The notes: generated by a model not told the origin, from the sequence alone. Shown: positions 1-8,582, counted from the first letter of the stretch. The stretch is DNA of 64,000 nucleotides from Tatlockia sp. (GCA_013697725.1 JACCWI010000040.1:62001-126000); one strand, 5' to 3'. Translations and numbers: made by a program.

Positions 1-33
1 TCCTCCAGCTAAAATGGCAACGGTCAATCTCAT
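1..33 (-). CDS. Sugar nucleotidyltransferase, N-terminus only (runs off the window)
   Basis: Reading the reverse strand from position 33 gives MRLTVAILAGG, the first 11 codons of a gene that leaves the window. A GAGGG ribosome binding site lies about 5 bases upstream. The ending 'AILAGG' is the start of the GG-rich nucleotide-binding loop of sugar-phosphate nucleotidyltransferases (usual form A-x-I-L-A-G-G-x-G-T-R). It diverges from the glycan cluster on the right, which encodes a sugar isomerase and a sugar kinase, so a partner such as an HddC-like enzyme would fit. The family call rests on 11 residues plus context; the substrate is inference. Confidence 0.6.
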   Translation of the reverse strand, partial: MRLTVAILAGG

Positions 34-156
34 AATACCCTCTTAGTTCTTAACCTGAATGTTTGGTTGACCTATCGAATAAAATTGCCAACAGCTCAAT
101 ATGATGATATCAATTGAAACCATAATTTTTGCAAGGTATTTAAAAGGTTAGATCAC

Positions 157-1569
157 TTGGATGCTCTGATGCCTAAGGTTATTACAAAAAAAACTCCTCG
201 TCTTGCTATAATTGGTGCCGGACCTTCAGGTTTGGCGGTTGGACAATTTCTCAATGAGCCCTGTGAAATTTTAGAAGCTAAAGCGCATGTAGGCGGTCAT
301 GCAGCTTCTTTTCAATCCCAAGGCTTTACCTTTGATTACGGCCCGCATATTTTATTTTCCCGTGATCAGGCAATTCTTGATTTTATCATAGCGATTTTAG
401 GGCAAAATGTGAGTCGCTGTAAGCGTAATAATAAAATTTTATTTAAAGATAAATTACTTAAATACCCCTTTGAAAATAATTTAAGCGCTTTGGATCTCGA
501 AGATAACTATGAATGTATACGCCATTTTATTTTTAATCCCTATCAACAAAAATACGCAGTTCCCACTAATATGAGGGAATGGTTTTTAAAGACTTTTGGT
601 GAGGGAATTTGTACACGTTATCTTTTTCCTTACAATGAAAAGGTATGGAATGTTCCGGTTGAAGAACTTTCTATGTCAATGTCCGATCGTATTCCTAATC
701 CACCAGCAGAGGATATTTTGAAGTCAGCTTTAGGCTATAATACAGAAGGTTATTTACACCAACTTTATTATTTTTACCCTAAAAAGGGTGGTTATCAGGC
801 GATATCTGAGGCTTTGAAAAAAGGGCTTTCAATTCGCTATAATTTTAAAGTTAACAAGATTCAGAGAGTTAATGAGAGATTAAGGGTATTAGATGCGCTG
901 GGAAACTTTGAAGAGTATGAACAGCTGATCTCAACCATGCCAGTCCACGAGCTCCTAAACCAGCTAGACTTTATAATTCCGGAAGAAATTGCTGAGGCCG
1001 CAGAGCAGTTAATAGTTAATCCCATGTTTGTTATTTCTTTTGGTATCAAAGGTGTCGATACCAATCAATTCACCGCTGTATATTTCCCTGAGCCCGAATT
1101 CCTGGTTAATCGTATCAGCTTTCCCTGTACCTTTTCAGAAGAGAATGGACCTAAAGGACATTGGAGTTTACAGGCTGAAATTACTTGCGCTAAAAACTCT
1201 CCGAATTGGCTTAAAAGCAATGAAGAAATTTTAACTCACGTCAGAGAAGGTTTGCAGCAGCGAAAAATTCTACCTGAGGATGAGCAAATAATTTTTACAA
1301 AAATCGAGCGAGTTGAGAACTCTTATGTGGTTTATAATCAGGGCTATGAGGAAAAAGCCCAGAAGCTAAGGGAGTGGTTTGCTACAATGGGCATCCATTT
1401 GCTTGGGCGCTTTAGTTATTTTGAGTATATTAATGTCGATATGGCTATTTCAAGAGCAACCAAGCTTGCCGCCTTATTTAACGAAGATTCAAGCACTGAA
1501 TCCACGAAAACTGATTATTTGGCTAAAGCCTTAGCAAAAATAACTAAAATAGAACAGGTTGAGTTATAA
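157..1569 (+). CDS. FAD-dependent oxidoreductase, UDP-galactopyranose mutase / protoporphyrinogen oxidase-like
   Basis: The 470-residue protein has a Rossmann FAD-binding motif near its N-terminus (AIIGAGPSGL, about residues 17-26), followed by EAKAHVGGHA and FDYGPHILF, typical of amine-oxidase-fold enzymes related to UDP-galactopyranose mutase. Further family-like stretches are YNEKVWN and FYPKKGGYQAI. It probably acts on a nucleotide sugar in the cytoplasm, in line with the glycosyltransferase and heptose-like enzymes downstream. The listed start is TTG, with AAAAGG about 9 bases upstream; an ATG four codons later (169) is the alternative, and both precede the Rossmann motif. True mutase activity cannot be told from the sequence. 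Confidence 0.75.
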   Translation: MDALMPKVITKKTPRLAIIGAGPSGLAVGQFLNEPCEILEAKAHVGGHAASFQSQGFTFDYGPHILFSRDQAILDFIIAILGQNVSRCKRNNKILFKDKLLKYPFENNLSALDLEDNYECIRHFIFNPYQQKYAVPTNMREWFLKTFGEGICTRYLFPYNEKVWNVPVEELSMSMSDRIPNPPAEDILKSALGYNTEGYLHQLYYFYPKKGGYQAISEALKKGLSIRYNFKVNKIQRVNERLRVLDALGNFEEYEQLISTMPVHELLNQLDFIIPEEIAEAAEQLIVNPMFVISFGIKGVDTNQFTAVYFPEPEFLVNRISFPCTFSEENGPKGHWSLQAEITCAKNSPNWLKSNEEILTHVREGLQQRKILPEDEQIIFTKIERVENSYVVYNQGYEEKAQKLREWFATMGIHLLGRFSYFEYINVDMAISRATKLAALFNEDSSTESTKTDYLAKALAKITKIEQVEL

Positions 1570-1731
1570 ATTTTGTTAACAGTTTTTATAATCTAAAATT
1601 TTTCAAATAAAAATGAGTGCTTCTATTGTTAAATCCGCTTACTATAAATTTTATTAGATTTTGGCTTAGCCCCTTAATACCGTGCTTTAGCTGCTTTTGT
1701 ATTAGCTCAATTAAAATTAGGTTGGAGAGAT

Positions 1732-2418
1732 ATGCGCATAAATACTGCGTTAGCCACGCGCCTAAGTATTGTTATGATTACTATGAACGAAGAAGAGGCA
1801 GTGGGTCAGGTTATACAAGATATTAAAAAATTTGTTCCAGAGGCTGAAATTATAATTGTGGATTCAAGTAAAGATAGAACACCAGAGATCGCGGTGGCAC
1901 AAGGGGCTATAGTTATCCGTCAATTCCCGCCTTGCGGTTATGGTCCGGCAATGGACAAAGCACTGCGTGCTGCAAGTCGAGAAGTGATAGTTACCCTGGA
2001 TTGTGACAATACTTATCCTGCAAAAATAATACCTCAACTGGCTCAATTAATCCTGGAAGGGGGCTTTGATTTGGTCGACGCCTCTCGGCTGCAAAAAAAA
2101 CCTCAAGCCATGCCCTGGCCTAACTACCTTGGCAATGTCTTTTTTGCTAGGTTGGCTAGCGCTCTATTTTTAAAACGACTAACTGATCTACATAGTGGCA
2201 TGCGTGCCTATCGCAAGTCTATGCTTGATTCTTTACAGTTTGAAGCTAAAGGAGCTGCCTTGCCCGTTGAACTTTTATTAAAACCGCTTGCATTGGGTTA
2301 TAAAATTCATACCCTGTTTATTGATTATCATGAGCGAATAGGGGAAAGCAAAATGCAATCTTTTGACACCTCATGGTGGACCTTCAAACGAATTATTAAG
2401 CTAAGAATGGCTAGATAA
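1732..2418 (+). CDS. Family 2 glycosyltransferase, dolichyl-phosphate-mannose-synthase-like
   Basis: The 228-residue protein starts with the GT-A signature LSIVMITMNEEEAVG, continues with IIIVDSSKDRTPEIA and has the DxD-like acidic site in TLDCDNTYP. LTDLHSGMRAY is the usual distal motif of the DPM1/DPG-synthase group. It has no membrane anchor, so it is probably a peripheral transferase that moves a sugar from a nucleotide donor to a lipid carrier. The ATG is preceded by GGAGAG. It sits in the glycan cluster just before the SIS-transaldolase-kinase trio. Donor and acceptor are unknown. Confidence 0.85.
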   Translation: MRINTALATRLSIVMITMNEEEAVGQVIQDIKKFVPEAEIIIVDSSKDRTPEIAVAQGAIVIRQFPPCGYGPAMDKALRAASREVIVTLDCDNTYPAKIIPQLAQLILEGGFDLVDASRLQKKPQAMPWPNYLGNVFFARLASALFLKRLTDLHSGMRAYRKSMLDSLQFEAKGAALPVELLLKPLALGYKIHTLFIDYHERIGESKMQSFDTSWWTFKRIIKLRMAR

Positions 2419-2453
2419 CTGCGGCTCATTTTTTACCTGAGTAGAGAAAAGCG

Positions 2454-3038
2454 ATGGTTTATATTCAACAATATTTGCAGGAAACAATAGCAATTATAAA
2501 GCAGCTCGATGTTGCTGCAATTGAAGCTATTATAAATTTGCTTGTAACCCTTAAAGAAAGCTCAGGGCGTTTGTTTTTTCTCGGAGTAGGCGGTTCGGCT
2601 GCTAATTGCTCGCATGCGGTAAACGATTTTCGAAAAATTGCCGGCATTGAAGCTTACGCACCTACTGACAACATCGCTGAGCTAACTGCTCGTACTAATG
2701 ATGAGGGCTGGGACAGCGTTTTTGTGGAATGGTTAAAAGTATCTAGATTATCGGCCAAAGATGTACTCTTTGTTTTTTCGGTAGGCGGTGGCAATTTAGT
2801 TGATAATATCAGTCCCAACCTGGTTAAAGCTCTGCAATATGCTAAAATTGTGGAGGCAAAAATTGCTGGTCTGATAGGACGAGATGGAGGATATACAGCC
2901 AAAGTGGCTGACGCTTGTTTAATTGTCCCAACTGTCAATACAGATACAATTACTCCTCACAGTGAAGCGTTCCAAGCGATTATTTGGCATTTATTAGTAA
3001 CCCATCCCCGATTAAAAAATTTGGTAACGAGAAAATAA
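2454..3038 (+). CDS. SIS-domain sugar-phosphate isomerase, GmhA-like
   Basis: This 194-residue single-domain SIS protein has the phosphosugar loop LGVGGSAANCSHAVNDF near residue 40, a second loop VFSVGGGN near residue 108, and the C-terminal ITPHSEAFQAIIWHLL. GmhA enzymes convert sedoheptulose 7-phosphate to D-glycero-D-manno-heptose 7-phosphate, and the SAANCSHAVNDF stretch recalls that family. The stop codon overlaps the next start (TAATG at 3036), so translation is coupled to the transaldolase. The kinase that follows is of the heptose-7-phosphate type, which supports the substrate. It could still be a related isomerase for another ketose phosphate. Confidence 0.75.
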   Translation: MVYIQQYLQETIAIIKQLDVAAIEAIINLLVTLKESSGRLFFLGVGGSAANCSHAVNDFRKIAGIEAYAPTDNIAELTARTNDEGWDSVFVEWLKVSRLSAKDVLFVFSVGGGNLVDNISPNLVKALQYAKIVEAKIAGLIGRDGGYTAKVADACLIVPTVNTDTITPHSEAFQAIIWHLLVTHPRLKNLVTRK

Positions 3039-3757
3039 TGAATGAAGAAATTAAGCAATTAAAGGTAAAGCTTTTTTTAGATGGCGCTTCCAATGCTGAT
3101 TTACATGAAATTCTCGATAATTCTTTAATCAAAGGATTTACCACTAATCCTACATTAATGCGAAAAGAGGGTGTTAAAAATTATCAAGATTTCGCTCAAG
3201 AGATGTTAGCTTTATTTCCTAATCATCCCATTTCTTTTGGCGTCTGCTCCGATGATTTTTTAGAGATGGAACAGCAAGCTTTGCAAATTGCTTCCTGGGG
3301 TGAAAATGTTTATATAAAAATTCCTATTATCAACACCCAGCGTGAAAGTTCCTATAATTTAATTGAGAAATTATCAGCACAGAAAGTTAAACTGAATATC
3401 ACCGCAGTAATGACTGAAGACCAGGTGCATAGGGCTATTCAGGCCCTGGCGCTGGATGTAAAAAGCTATATATCAATCTTTGCTGGCCGTATTGCTGACA
3501 CGGGTCGCGATCCGGTCGCATTGATGAAGGTTGCTTTGGACTTTCTTAAAGATTCTCCTCAAATTGAGTTAATTTGGGCAAGCCCGCGAGAATTATACAA
3601 TATCTTTCAGGCCAATGAGGTGGGTTGTCATGTGATCACACTGACTAAAGACCTGTTAAAAAAATTACCACTAATTGGTTGTAATTTAGAGGATTATTCG
3701 CTGGATACAGTAAAAATGTTTTATAACGATGCCTGCGAAGCTGGGTTTAAGCTATGA
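3038..3757 (+). CDS. Transaldolase family protein
   Basis: The protein has 239 residues from the ATG at 3038, which shares a base with the stop of the SIS gene; a longer in-frame reading from 2984 would overlap that gene by 55 bases and is not needed. It shows the transaldolase N-terminus FLDGASNADLHEI, the motif GFTTNPTLMRKEG, a Schiff-base lysine in NVYIKIPI and SIFAGRIADTGRDP. The size fits small TalC/fructose-6-phosphate aldolase-like enzymes. Transaldolases move dihydroxyacetone units and can make sedoheptulose 7-phosphate, the substrate of GmhA-type isomerases. Its place between isomerase and kinase suggests a dedicated role in the same pathway. That role is inference. Confidence 0.85.
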   Translation: MNEEIKQLKVKLFLDGASNADLHEILDNSLIKGFTTNPTLMRKEGVKNYQDFAQEMLALFPNHPISFGVCSDDFLEMEQQALQIASWGENVYIKIPIINTQRESSYNLIEKLSAQKVKLNITAVMTEDQVHRAIQALALDVKSYISIFAGRIADTGRDPVALMKVALDFLKDSPQIELIWASPRELYNIFQANEVGCHVITLTKDLLKKLPLIGCNLEDYSLDTVKMFYNDACEAGFKL

Positions 3758-4734
3758 TTATTGCGCGTAGTCCTTTGCGAATAACCTTAGGTGGCGGCGG
3801 AACTGATTTGTCTTCTTACTACAGTCAACACGAAGGTTTTCTCATTGCTGCTGCAATTAATAAATACGTTTATGTCAATGTAATGAGACCATTCAGCAAA
3901 GGAATTTATTTAAAATATTCCGAAATGGAACAGGTTAATTCAGTCCCTGAAATCAAGCATAATATTATTCGGGAAACCCTTAGCTTGTTAGATGTACATA
4001 ATAACCAAATTGAAATTAGCTCACTTGCTGATATTCCAGCGGGTACAGGTTTAGGATCATCAAGTAGTTTTACTACTGCTTTAGTTGCCGTTTTACACGC
4101 TTATAATCGTCGGCTGATTTATCCGAAGGAATTAGCGGAGCTAGCTTGTCATATTGAAATAGAGCGCTTAGGCGAACCTATTGGAAAGCAGGATCAATAC
4201 ATTGCAGCCTATGGCGGATTAACCTGCTTTCATTTTCATAAAGATGGTCAAGTTAGCGCAAGTTCATTGCGCATTTCCCAAGATACTCTTTTTGATTTGG
4301 AAGATAATTTACTATTATTTTTTACCGGATTTTCTCGCTCTGCCGCTTCAATTCTAGTTGATCAAAAGTTAAAAACCGAGAAAGCCGAATATGAAATGCT
4401 TGAAAATTTACATTACATCAAGCGCTTGGGATTTTCATCAAAAGCGGCTTTGGAGCAAGGTAATGCACTTCAATTTGGTGAGCTTATGGATGAACATTGG
4501 CAACATAAAAAGCGTCGGTCCAAGGCTATGAGTTCCAGCCAAATAGATGAATGGTATGAGCTGGGTATGAAAAACGGTGCAGCAGGCGGCAAATTGGTAG
4601 GTGCAGGTGGCGGAGGGTTCCTAATGTTTTATGCAGCAGATCGCGATAAATTACGTCATGCCATGCGAGCGGCTGGATTGGAAGAAGTTCGTTTTAATTT
4701 TGATTTTGAAGGAACAAAAATAGTGCTGTCCTGA
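3754..4734 (+). CDS. GHMP-family sugar kinase, D-glycero-D-manno-heptose 7-phosphate kinase-like
   Basis: The 326-residue protein has all three GHMP motifs. The N-terminal SPLRITLGGGGTDLSSYY is characteristic of HddA-like kinases. The phosphate-binding loop is PAGTGLGSSSSFT, near residue 95. The C-terminal motif is GGKLVGAGGGGFLMFY. HddA phosphorylates D-glycero-alpha-D-manno-heptose 7-phosphate at C1 on the way to GDP-heptose. The start overlaps the transaldolase stop (ATGA), so isomerase, transaldolase and kinase form one coupled unit. The gmhB-type phosphatase this route also needs is not in the window. Substrate is inferred from motif and context. Confidence 0.8.
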   Translation: MIIARSPLRITLGGGGTDLSSYYSQHEGFLIAAAINKYVYVNVMRPFSKGIYLKYSEMEQVNSVPEIKHNIIRETLSLLDVHNNQIEISSLADIPAGTGLGSSSSFTTALVAVLHAYNRRLIYPKELAELACHIEIERLGEPIGKQDQYIAAYGGLTCFHFHKDGQVSASSLRISQDTLFDLEDNLLLFFTGFSRSAASILVDQKLKTEKAEYEMLENLHYIKRLGFSSKAALEQGNALQFGELMDEHWQHKKRRSKAMSSSQIDEWYELGMKNGAAGGKLVGAGGGGFLMFYAADRDKLRHAMRAAGLEEVRFNFDFEGTKIVLS

Positions 4735-4991
4735 GGTTTGTGGCTGTAATCTTGTTGGTGCCTTGCAAAATCAGCTTTTCTCAGAAGCCTGCTCTCGGAA
4801 CTGATTTGGGTTACTGCGATCTTGAATACTCTGGACAAGCCGGGGTGGGTAGAGGTGGTGAGCAATTAAGGTTACTGAGCTTTTTTAAACCTACGCGCCC
4901 CGGATTGACTCGGGCATTTATTGGCAGACTGTTTACAAAGATTTGCCGCATCACACCCTAGTAAATTGAAATCAAATGCGGAGCTTAAAAA
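4735..4991. other. Gene-free, comparatively GC-rich stretch with a long imperfect hairpin
   Basis: This gap is visibly richer in G+C than the flanking genes. Arms at 4840-4852 (CCGGGGTGGGTAG) and 4891-4903 (CTACGCGCCCCGG) pair over 13 positions with one mismatch and one G-U pair. A shorter inner pairing (AGGTT with AACCT) lies in the loop. No run of T follows, so this is not a classical terminator. It may be a dispersed intergenic repeat or a structured RNA. Short open frames exist on both strands but lack a convincing ribosome site. Confidence 0.45.
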
Positions 4992-6377
4992 ATGGGGGCT
5001 AAGAAATTTTACTACGGGGTTATAACCTTATACGTCATTCTCGTTTACGCCTTTTATCCAGCCTTTCATTTAACCGTGAATGCCACGCCTCAAGCCCTAT
5101 ACCAATATCTAACTCAAAGTCTCTTAGCCGGCCATCTTGATATTGGGATTCTGCCCTCAATAGAATTACTGCAATTGCCAGACCCATACGATCCCTTGCA
5201 AAATAGGCCTTTCAGAATGCATGACGCCTCTTTGTTTCAGGGCAAATATTATCTTTATTTTGGTTTGCTTCCAGTTATTTTTTTTCATCTCCCATTTAGC
5301 TTATTGACAGGTTTATATGCCTCGGAAGGCTTGGTGGTTTTTAGTTTTTTAAGTTTGGCTTTTATGGTTGGATTTAAATTATTATTCAAAATCAAAGAAG
5401 ACTATTTCCCCACGCTCCCCCAATGGCAGCTAGGTTTAGCAGGCTTGCTCCTGTCGTTTGCTAATGGAGTTACCGTTTTATTTTCCGTACCAAGAGTCTA
5501 TGAATCGGCAATCGCATCTGCCTTTTGCTTTATGATGATTGCTTTTTACTTTCTCTATCGATTTATCCATGATTACAGAACTCGGGATCTTGGCTTATTC
5601 AGTTTGAGTTTAGCACTTACAGTTGCAGGAAGGCCTCATTTTGCCTTAGTTGTTGTAATACTTATCTCCTTAATTTTTGTCTATTTAAATTATCAAACGA
5701 CCAACGATAAAACTCGGATGCTAGTTGCTCTGTTAATCCCGCCTCTTTTTGTTGCTGTAATTTTAGGGTCTTATAACTATTTACGCTTTGGTTCCGTTTT
5801 GGATTTTGGTCATATTTGGCAACTTTCATGTAATAACATTAAAGACTTATATTCTGAACTTAGCCAAATCAGCAAAATACCCCGTAATTTTTGCTATAGC
5901 TTTTATTTTTATTTTCTTCAGCCTATTACTCTGAGCCTCAAATTTCCCTACTTTGGCCTGCGGATGCATCATTGTACTCATTTTATTGATAAAGATTATT
6001 TCTTTGAAGCCGTGGGAGGGGTTTTCCTTACCACGCCTCTAATTGTTTTGGTTTTAGCTTTGCCTAAAATGCTAATGAGTTATTTTAAAGAGCAAAAAAC
6101 AAAGCGGCCTTTAGTCTGGTTTTTAGCTTTTCTCTTACTTGTTTCAATAGTAAATGTGCTTATTCTATTGAGCCTACCCTTTGCTATTCAACGCTATAAT
6201 GTCGACTTTTTACCCTATTTAGTTTTTCTAGCCATTGTTTGTTTTTGGATGATTGAGGATAGCTATAAAGCTTCACGATTGATATTGCTGTTGAGAGTAT
6301 TTTTTGTTGGTTCATCCGTAATGGCGATTATTCTTGGTTTATGCTTTGCTTTAATTTATTGGGTTTTTAAAAACTAG
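4992..6377 (+). CDS. Multi-pass integral membrane protein of unknown function
   Basis: This 461-residue protein is strongly hydrophobic and has roughly nine to eleven predicted membrane segments. A first segment lies near residues 6-22, then a periplasm-like loop with PDPYDPLQNRPFRMHD. The topology, with an early polar loop and many helices, recalls GT-C glycosyltransferases or O-antigen-related membrane proteins, but no diagnostic motif was found. It lies between the heptose-like kinase and a nucleotide-sugar epimerase, so a role in moving or transferring a glycan is plausible. That is inference only. It converges with the epimerase gene, 11 bases away. Confidence 0.65.
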   Translation: MGAKKFYYGVITLYVILVYAFYPAFHLTVNATPQALYQYLTQSLLAGHLDIGILPSIELLQLPDPYDPLQNRPFRMHDASLFQGKYYLYFGLLPVIFFHLPFSLLTGLYASEGLVVFSFLSLAFMVGFKLLFKIKEDYFPTLPQWQLGLAGLLLSFANGVTVLFSVPRVYESAIASAFCFMMIAFYFLYRFIHDYRTRDLGLFSLSLALTVAGRPHFALVVVILISLIFVYLNYQTTNDKTRMLVALLIPPLFVAVILGSYNYLRFGSVLDFGHIWQLSCNNIKDLYSELSQISKIPRNFCYSFYFYFLQPITLSLKFPYFGLRMHHCTHFIDKDYFFEAVGGVFLTTPLIVLVLALPKMLMSYFKEQKTKRPLVWFLAFLLLVSIVNVLILLSLPFAIQRYNVDFLPYLVFLAIVCFWMIEDSYKASRLILLLRVFFVGSSVMAIILGLCFALIYWVFKN

Positions 6378-6388
6378 ATAAGATCTCT

Positions 6389-7378
6389 TCACGGAGTTAA
6401 GAGAAACGAACTCTCTTTGCGGTGAGCTAACATAGCGAAAATTGCGTTTTCAAAAGCCTCAGCCGAGCTTCGTTCGCATTTCCAGCCTAGCGTTTTAATT
6501 TTATCACTGTTAATACGCACGATAGGAACATCACCTTTCCAACCTCTGTCATCGCCCTGAAAATTAAACTGAACTGGCGTTTGAATGCCCATGCATTTTA
6601 CAACTAGCCTTGCAAGATCAGAAACGCTAATATAATCTCCAGTAGCGACATTATAGACTTCATAACCGCTCTTTAATTGTGAATTTGCCAGCAAAACAGC
6701 TCTGACAACGTCATCAACATGAATATAGGATTTGCTTTGTGAGCCATCGCCCAGAATGTCGAGGAAGCTAGCATCTTTTTCTAATCGTTTAATAAAATCA
6801 TAACCAACGCCATGCGTTTGTCGAGGTCCCACAACATTTGCAAAGCGAAAAACACAAGCAGTTAAACCAAACATATGGCAATAGCTGGAAATAAAGGCTT
6901 CACTCGCAAGCTTGCTGGCTCCGTAAGTAGAGATAGGGTACATGCCACTTTGATTCTCAATACTTTCTTCTTTAACCTCACCGTAAACGCCACTACCTGA
7001 TGCATAGATAAGTCGCTTAACCTTGGTTAAACGTGCGGCCTCTAATACCATGTAGCTAAGATAAAAGCCTTCGGTAAAATCAACACCAGGCTCAAGCGCG
7101 GCGCGAGCGATATCCGGATTTGCAGCAAAATGCAGCACTACTTCATGAGTATTCATCGCCTGCTTAAGTTTTGTTAAATCTTTTACATCGCCTGTAATAA
7201 CGGCTAGCCGGGAATCCGCCTTATGGTGTTGATAATGCCAGTGCTCACCCGAAGAGAAATTATCATAAATCGTCACTTTTTCAGTTGTTTTTTGGGCTAG
7301 GAGTGAGTCGACAAAATGAGAACCAATAAATCCTGCGCCACCCACCAAAAAATAAGTTTTAAAGGACATAAAATGCAC
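6389..7378 (-). CDS. NAD-dependent epimerase/dehydratase (extended SDR), nucleotide-sugar type
   Basis: The 329-residue protein has the extended-SDR NAD motif VGGAGFIGSHFVDSLL near residue 12. It also has HFAANPDI, the catalytic S-x(n)-Y-x3-K (YASGSGVYGE, then YGASKLASE) and FANVVGPRQTHGVGYDF, matching the UDP-glucose 4-epimerase / dTDP-glucose dehydratase group. YNVATGDYISVSDLARLV is the usual late motif. It presumably epimerises a nucleotide sugar in the cytoplasm for the adjacent glycan cluster. It is transcribed toward the membrane protein gene. Exact substrate unknown. Confidence 0.85.
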   Translation of the reverse strand: MHFMSFKTYFLVGGAGFIGSHFVDSLLAQKTTEKVTIYDNFSSGEHWHYQHHKADSRLAVITGDVKDLTKLKQAMNTHEVVLHFAANPDIARAALEPGVDFTEGFYLSYMVLEAARLTKVKRLIYASGSGVYGEVKEESIENQSGMYPISTYGASKLASEAFISSYCHMFGLTACVFRFANVVGPRQTHGVGYDFIKRLEKDASFLDILGDGSQSKSYIHVDDVVRAVLLANSQLKSGYEVYNVATGDYISVSDLARLVVKCMGIQTPVQFNFQGDDRGWKGDVPIVRINSDKIKTLGWKCERSSAEAFENAIFAMLAHRKESSFLLTP

Positions 7379-7522
7379 CCCATAAGTTTTAAGTATGACA
7401 TTCTAACTCCGATCGCTAACCTAGACAATTTGTCTTGAGCTAACCTTTAAATGATAAAACGACTCTGCTCATTCATATTTAGTTAGCTGGTAAAGGATTA
7501 AAGGTAAAGCGCAATTAATAAA

Positions 7523-7550
7523 TTGACTCTGAATAAATCTGATTTATAAT
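7523..7550 (+). promoter_or_regulatory. Sigma-70-type promoter for the RhoGEF gene
   Basis: TTGACT at 7523-7528 and TATAAT at 7545-7550 are separated by 16 bases, a near-consensus promoter. Transcription would start near 7557, giving a leader of about 90 bases before the ATG at 7646. Confidence 0.65.
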
Positions 7551-7645
7551 TGATCAGGCTATTGCAGATTTGCAATAAATGAGATAAATATTTGCAGAAG
7601 CTGCCTAAAAATCTGATTTTTAACAATTTTGAAGAAGGTGTATTA

Positions 7646-8548
7646 ATGGAAAGCAAAATTGATTCCTATAGCTTGGTATTAAATGAAATTAAAGAAAACC
7701 AGGTAAAAACTAACAAAACAATAAACTCCTCAACTTATTCAACCTCAACCACCTCCACAACATCGACCACTTCTACTATATCGACTACGTCGTCAATCCT
7801 TAGCACTTCCTCTCAAAAAAAACTCGTCACCAATCCTGCGATTGCAGAGTTATTAGAAACCGAGCAAATTTATAATGGGCGATTAGAGGTTCTTTATGAT
7901 GCATTGACCAACCCTTTTATCAAATCCCATCCCCAGTTGGGTGTTTTTCTCGAGCCGATAGAATATCTAAAATTATTATCCGATAAATTTCTAAAAAATC
8001 TTAACATGGCTATCCAAAGTGAACTCGAAGATAATTATCGGGGGATTTTAAAAAATCATAGAGTTGAGCTAATTAATGACTTTTATAAAAATATTGAGAA
8101 ATTTCTAGGTCTTTATGAGCCCCTTGCAATTTATTATACGGCTCATAAATCAGAATTTATGGCAATTAATAATTACCTGCGGGATCAACCCACCACGCAG
8201 AAAGACAAACCCGGCGGCTTGGAACTTATGGCTTATCTTATAATTCCAATTCAACGTGCTACAAAATATAAACTTTTAATTGACGAGGTTAAACAACAGG
8301 GAACAGCCCTGGAACCGCGGCATTATGAAGAATGTATTAAAATCATTAAAATGATTGAAGGAAAATTAAGCACCTTGGATAACTCCATGACACCAAAAAA
8401 ACTGGAACCCACGGCAAAGCCTCAGCCTTCATGGTGGTCCACTTATAAATTTGGCGATGGCTTTCGTGCTCTATGTACTGCGGCAAGTGAATTTAAAGAT
8501 GGATTTAATGAGGAATGGGAAAAGGAAGGGCCGTCAAAAGGACCTTAA
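7646..8548 (+). CDS. RhoGEF (Dbl-homology) domain protein, candidate Dot/Icm effector
   Basis: From the ATG at 7646 (GAAGGTG ribosome site 5 bases upstream) the protein has 300 residues; an upstream in-frame TTG adds 18 residues without a ribosome site. Residues about 25-55 are a Ser/Thr-rich run. Residues about 63-240 read as a Dbl-homology fold: an opening helix with ELLETEQIYNGRLEVLYDAL, a central FLGLYEPLAIYYTAHK, and the diagnostic helix LIIPIQRATKYKLLIDEV, matching the P-x-Q-R-x-x-x-Y-x-L-L-L core of Rho guanine nucleotide exchange factors. No PH domain follows. Such domains are eukaryotic, and Legionella uses them in secreted effectors. The tail is acidic (FNEEWEKEG), compatible with a Dot/Icm E-block signal. 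Target GTPase unknown. Confidence 0.8.
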   Translation: MESKIDSYSLVLNEIKENQVKTNKTINSSTYSTSTTSTTSTTSTISTTSSILSTSSQKKLVTNPAIAELLETEQIYNGRLEVLYDALTNPFIKSHPQLGVFLEPIEYLKLLSDKFLKNLNMAIQSELEDNYRGILKNHRVELINDFYKNIEKFLGLYEPLAIYYTAHKSEFMAINNYLRDQPTTQKDKPGGLELMAYLIIPIQRATKYKLLIDEVKQQGTALEPRHYEECIKIIKMIEGKLSTLDNSMTPKKLEPTAKPQPSWWSTYKFGDGFRALCTAASEFKDGFNEEWEKEGPSKGP

Positions 8549-8561
8549 CTTAATCCAATAT

Positions 8562-8582
8562 AGCCTGTTAATTAAACAGGCT
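8562..8582 (+). terminator. Hairpin after the RhoGEF gene
   Basis: AGCCTGTT and AACAGGCT form a perfect 8-base-pair stem with a 5-base loop, 14 bases after the stop codon. Only a short T run follows, so termination may be weak. Confidence 0.5.

Noticed and set aside
4740..4961. 73-codon frame on the + strand and an overlapping 69-codon frame on the - strand
   Set aside because: Neither has a ribosome site, the minus one is antisense to the end of the kinase gene, and the stretch looks like structured or repeated non-coding DNA.
7490..7508. Two GTAAA half-sites before the RhoGEF gene as a CpxR box
   Set aside because: They are separated by 9 bases instead of the expected 5-6, so they do not fit the CpxR consensus.
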